From NCBI GenBank assembly GCA_964523575.1, contig CAZGAV010000076.1, positions 1 to 19,749 on the forward strand: 19,749 bases of DNA, given 5' to 3'. A program made the translations under genes and the position numbers. The stretch's first letter is position 1, and each line of letters opens with the position of its first letter. Source of the stretch: DAOUTW01 sp964523575. Lineage in GTDB: Bacteria > Zixibacteria > MSB-5A5 > GN15 > JAAZOE01. The notes beneath the pieces were generated by a model. It saw only the letters and a list, made by a program, of their open reading frames with translations, ran no database searches and was not told where the DNA came from. This document shows, one piece after another, positions 16,881 through 19,749 of this stretch.

Positions 16881-18550
16881 GGTTTGGGCTCCGATACGGT
16901 TTCCGATATTTTATCTGAAAATTTGATCATCCGGTCGAGTTCCGGATAACCGTAGAAATCGAAAATCAGCCCCCTGATATCGGCGCCGCCGACCGCATAG
17001 ATATAGGGTCGAAACAGAGGGAAAAAGCCGCCGTCCTGCACCACCGTCTCCTCCGCTTTGGCAAAAAAATTATCCCGGTTCCTGATTTCACTCAGACTCG
17101 ATCCCTGCCCCAATTCCTGCCAGGCCGGACGATCCATGCGGCGACCGGGTGGCAGATACCGATTCTGATCGTTCAATTCCAGGACGGCGGCAACCAATGC
17201 GAAAGGCATCACCCGGTCGGAGGCGGGGTAAAACATCAGTCGGATATCGAAAGGTCCCTCAAACGACTGCCGTTTGATGGGCGCACTCATACCCTCGCGG
17301 GCAACGATATCGGCCAGGTATCGGGCCGTCTCATACAAGGGTGTATCATCATAAACGATCAGGGCCGAATCGGTTTTGGACCTGATGGATTCATGCAGTC
17401 GTCTTCCGGCCAGAAAGTCGAATGGATAAAATCGCGGTTCAGTTTCATTCGTACCCGACGTGACCATCCAGCGATTGACCGGGATCGTCTCGCCGTACTG
17501 AAAATAGATATGAGACAGGGCTGGATTGAAACAATAATAAAGCGAGGTCGGGAAAATTCCCTGCGAGAAAAGTTCACCCCCCAATCCCGCTATCATAACC
17601 GCCACCTCGGGGTAAAGCGCCCGGGCCTCGTAGGTTCCGGCCAGATCGGCCTCGAAACCGAAACCAATGAAACCGTCGATTTGGCCGTTTTCATAGGCAA
17701 ACTTGAGTCGATACTGCTGTTCGTACTGGCGCACGATCAGGCGGGCGAAGGCCGCGGGTTCGCCCCGATAATGGCGGTTGGGCACATACACTTTCTGATC
17801 GACGCCGCCTTCCGGATCGGGGTAAAGCGCCAGGGCGCCGGTGCCGGCATGGATGGCGTTATAAACGGCAAAATCGGGATGACTTAAAAAGTACGCCGCG
17901 CGCGGAAAGGGAGAGTAGAAACTCAGACGAATAGTATGGGGATCGATCACCTCTACGCCGCCGGAATCGAGGGGGAGCAGGCGGGCGAAGAAATAGCGCA
18001 CCAGATTGGAGCGGCTGAGGTCTTTGATATCCTCAAAAAAACTGGCCAGCAACGTCGCGTTCAGAGGTGTCCCATCGGAGAATTGGACATCATGGCTCAA
18101 ATACAGAAGCGTCATATTCCCCACCGTTCGCGTCGAATCGACCAGGTTGGGTAGAACCGTATCGGCGCGGCGTTGAAACAACGTCTCATGATCCAGGTCA
18201 AAAAACCTGAACGGGATATCAGTACCGATGGTGATAATCGCCGAGGAATCTATAGCCGAGGTGGTCAGGCGGACGATGCACTGCGGGTCGATTTCGAGAC
18301 TGTCAATTTCCGCCAGCGGCCGGCTGTATGAAATACCGGGACCGGCGTATTCCAGGGCGCCCGACAAAATTTCATTTCCGCCGCATTCGATGACAAAAGG
18401 CGAACCGGCTTTAACGCCCGATTCGGAACCGGATGAGAAATAGATACGATCCATTTTGATCTGAACTATTCCGGTTTCAATCTGCCGCGCCCGGACACCT
18501 GTCGCCCATATCAGATTTGCCGCCAGAATCCAGAATAATAATTTTCTCAT
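16877..18550 (-). CDS. Exported family-5-like substrate-binding protein, probable ligand partner of the kinase
   Basis: A 557-residue exported protein. A signal peptide covers residues 1-22 (cleavage near VRA-RQ). The first ~90 residues look like a separate beta domain (IYFSSGSESGVKAGSPFVIE). After that the sequence follows the SBP_bac_5 (oligopeptide/nickel-binding) pattern: LSHDVQFSDGTPLNATLLASFFEDI is the family's 'F.DG.P..A.DV..S' region (given here as two parts, LSHDVQFSDGTPL and NATLLASFFEDI), followed by VYVPNRHYRG. No ABC permease or ATPase genes are adjacent; instead it is first in an operon with a kinase and a regulator, so sensing is more likely than uptake. It starts behind GAGGTGA. 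Confidence 0.75.
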   Translation of the reverse strand: MRKLLFWILAANLIWATGVRARQIETGIVQIKMDRIYFSSGSESGVKAGSPFVIECGGNEILSGALEYAGPGISYSRPLAEIDSLEIDPQCIVRLTTSAIDSSAIITIGTDIPFRFFDLDHETLFQRRADTVLPNLVDSTRTVGNMTLLYLSHDVQFSDGTPLNATLLASFFEDIKDLSRSNLVRYFFARLLPLDSGGVEVIDPHTIRLSFYSPFPRAAYFLSHPDFAVYNAIHAGTGALALYPDPEGGVDQKVYVPNRHYRGEPAAFARLIVRQYEQQYRLKFAYENGQIDGFIGFGFEADLAGTYEARALYPEVAVMIAGLGGELFSQGIFPTSLYYCFNPALSHIYFQYGETIPVNRWMVTSGTNETEPRFYPFDFLAGRRLHESIRSKTDSALIVYDDTPLYETARYLADIVAREGMSAPIKRQSFEGPFDIRLMFYPASDRVMPFALVAAVLELNDQNRYLPPGRRMDRPAWQELGQGSSLSEIRNRDNFFAKAEETVVQDGGFFPLFRPYIYAVGGADIRGLIFDFYGYPELDRMIKFSDKISETVSEPKP

Positions 18551-18580
18551 GTCACCTCAGGAAATGAATCAGTCGTTTTC

Positions 18581-18609
18581 ATGATACATGTTTTTATGAC
18601 CTGTGTCAA
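18581..18609 (-). promoter_or_regulatory. Sigma-70-type promoter of the SBP-kinase-regulator operon
   Basis: On the minus strand TTGACA (18609-18604), a 17-base spacer and TATCAT (18586-18581) lie about 30 bases upstream of the start at 18550. The -35 box is part of an 18-bp palindrome, so the promoter is probably controlled. Confidence 0.72.
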
Positions 18610-18619
18610 ATATGACACA
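18602..18619. promoter_or_regulatory. 18-bp perfect palindrome, candidate operator or enhancer site
   Basis: TGTGTCA-AATA-TGACACA has two perfect 7-bp arms. It covers the -35 box of the minus-strand operon and lies about 140 bases before the divergent lipoprotein start. The binding protein is not known; the adjacent NtrX-like activator is one candidate. Confidence 0.6.
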
Positions 18620-18654
18620 CAAATCTCAGGTTTTCCAATCCACTTGTTTGACAA

Positions 18655-18673
18655 GTTGTTGTACTGCAACAAC
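18655..18673. promoter_or_regulatory. 19-bp inverted repeat in the divergent intergenic region
   Basis: GTTGTTG-TACTG-CAACAAC has perfect 7-bp arms. It lies between the palindrome at 18602 and the lipoprotein gene and just overlaps an AT-rich stretch, so it is a second candidate operator. ACTTG-TTTGA-CAAGT (18642-18656) is a smaller dyad next to it. Confidence 0.5.
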
Positions 18674-18682
18674 ATAAAATAG

Positions 18683-18698
18683 AGGCACAGAATTTGAT
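18683..18698 (+). promoter_or_regulatory. Weak sigma-54-like (-24/-12) promoter of the lipoprotein gene
   Basis: AGGCAC-AGAAT-TTGAT compares with TGGCAC-N5-TTGCA/T: the -24 GG is kept but the -12 GC is GA. Start of transcription would be near 18709, 34 bases before the ATG. The nearby sigma-54 activator gene makes it worth recording; the missing -12 C lowers confidence. Confidence 0.3.
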
Positions 18699-18742
18699 AT
18701 AGCCTTGATAAAGACAACCCAAACCCTTACAAGGAGACGATC

Positions 18743-19749
18743 ATGAAAACCAGAAACTTTTTACTCGCCGTGACCGTGCTGATGTCGGCTGGAATGTTTT
18801 TAATCATTGGCTGTTCCTCCGATAAAAGCGGCAGTCACACCAACTCTCTGACCGATCAGGTCATTGATGATTTCGTCGAAACCACTTATGCCACCGCCGC
18901 AGTCGAATCGACCGACGTCGATTATACGGCCCTGACCGACGACACCGACCAATCGATATTCGGTAAAGACGACATCAAAATCAATGACATGATTCTCAAG
19001 GATAACGTCGTTTATTCCGCGGTCGATGAAGGCGTCATCATGTATAATATCCTCGACGGTAAATCCTCCCTTATCTCCAGCGCCATGCCAGTCAACGCCA
19101 TCATCGACGCCGGCAACAACATCAATGTCGGCGGGGACAATCTTTATACCCTCAAAGACGGCATTCTGTCCGACGAAGATTATAAGCTCCAGCTGGACGG
19201 GACCATAACCGCTCTCTATCAGGACTTCCCCATTCTCTATATTGGTACGACCGAAGGCATTTACGCGCTCGATGTCACCGGCATCCGGAAGCTGGCCGGT
19301 AATGTCCGCGTCTCGGCCCTGACCTCCGATGGCCTCGGCCTCTGGGTCGGCACCGCCGGCGACGGTCTCTATCGCTGGGACGGAGACAGTTTTCACAAAC
19401 GGTATCTCGTGCGTGATTCAAGCCTCTTTGACAACGTCACCGCCCTTGACTTCAACCATGACCATCTCTACCTCGGCACCGATCATGGCTTCTTCGTTTA
19501 CGACGGCGGCAGTTGGACGCCGTTTGGAGTGGCCGATGGTCTGCCGTCCGAAACGATTACGGCCATCGACGCCGATGAATGGGTGATCAAGGTCGGCACG
19601 TCACGCGGACCGGTGACTTTCTTCGAAAATCAATTCAAACCGATGTCAAAACTGGAAGGGATGGTGATAACTCGATTCATTAAATCCGACAAGAAATTGT
19701 TGGCGGCAACCTCGAATGCCGGCCTGGTGATGAAATCAGGCGGGCTGGT
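18743..19749 (+). CDS. Lipoprotein with beta-propeller repeats (partial, runs off the window)
   Basis: The frame is open for 335 codons with no stop before the right edge. The N terminus is a lipoprotein signal: basic MKTRN, a hydrophobic core and a lipobox-like IIGC with C24 followed by SSDKSG. From about residue 60 come repeated blades of about 40 residues of the form 'ITAL....LYIGT..GIY..D': YIGTTEGIYALDV, GLWVGTAGDGLYRWDGDSF, YLGTDHGFFVYDGGSW, KVGTSRGPVTFF. These match the 'two-component regulator propeller' (Reg_prop) style used in extracytoplasmic sensing or binding. It starts behind AAGGAG (18731-18736). It is divergent from the SBP-kinase-regulator operon and may be its target or a further sensor part. 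Confidence 0.8.
   Translation, partial: MKTRNFLLAVTVLMSAGMFLIIGCSSDKSGSHTNSLTDQVIDDFVETTYATAAVESTDVDYTALTDDTDQSIFGKDDIKINDMILKDNVVYSAVDEGVIMYNILDGKSSLISSAMPVNAIIDAGNNINVGGDNLYTLKDGILSDEDYKLQLDGTITALYQDFPILYIGTTEGIYALDVTGIRKLAGNVRVSALTSDGLGLWVGTAGDGLYRWDGDSFHKRYLVRDSSLFDNVTALDFNHDHLYLGTDHGFFVYDGGSWTPFGVADGLPSETITAIDADEWVIKVGTSRGPVTFFENQFKPMSKLEGMVITRFIKSDKKLLAATSNAGLVMKSGGL

Overview
The window is a GC-moderate (roughly mid-50s %) bacterial chromosome segment. It carries the end of a menaquinone-biosynthesis cluster, a complete F1Fo ATP synthase operon, two small secreted proteins that read as selenoproteins, and a sensor/regulator cassette beside a lipoprotein gene. Gene content (menaquinone, one complete atp operon with atpZ/atpI at its head, NtrY/NtrX-type signalling, secreted Cys-rich proteins with a 'PSLTPWGG...RRRR' tail) fits an anaerobic or facultative member of the FCB group such as Zixibacteria. 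That placement is an impression from protein style, not a demonstrated assignment.

Layout. 1-1630 (+): 3' end of menC overlapping menE. 1627-2046 (-): a hotdog thioesterase (DHNA-CoA thioesterase-like) with a near-consensus promoter, convergent with menE. 2277-3382 (+): a SAM methyltransferase and an ECF-transporter S component, coupled by a GTGA overlap. 3369-4666 (+): an unrecognised two-part protein whose 5' end looks broken. 4667-4986: ATP synthase control region, with two 25/27-identical copies of a TTGTGAA-N4-TTATCAA element and a TTGACA-16-TATATT promoter. 4987-12220 (+): atpZ-atpI-atpB-atpE-atpF-atpH-atpA-atpG-atpD-atpC, closed by a strong terminator. 12312-13443 (-): two related, exported, Cys-rich, C-terminally anchored proteins. 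13444-13927: no convincing gene. 13928-18550 (-): substrate-binding protein, NtrY-like kinase and NtrX-like sigma-54 activator, joined by 4- and 8-base overlaps. 18743 to the end (+): a beta-propeller lipoprotein, divergent from that operon and running off the window.

Main discovery. The two small minus-strand genes (12312-13004 and 13120-13443) contain three in-frame UGA codons. Each UGA is followed by a 6-bp hairpin whose apical loop starts 18-20 nt after the UGA and contains GU; two of the loops carry the GGUC of the E. coli fdhF SECIS. One UGA lies at the same place in both proteins, giving a shared C-x-U-W motif just after the signal peptide. UGA still ends at least five ordinary genes in the window, so this looks like selenocysteine insertion and not a changed code. 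A standard gene caller would cut both genes or miss them.

How the genes work together. Menaquinone synthesis and ATP synthase are the two ends of respiratory energy conservation. The repeated element before the atp promoter resembles a Rex (NADH/NAD+ sensor) operator, which would tie ATP synthase expression to redox state. The SBP-kinase-activator operon looks like a ligand-responsive sigma-54 system. The divergent lipoprotein gene, with palindromes and a weak -24/-12-like sequence upstream, is a plausible target.
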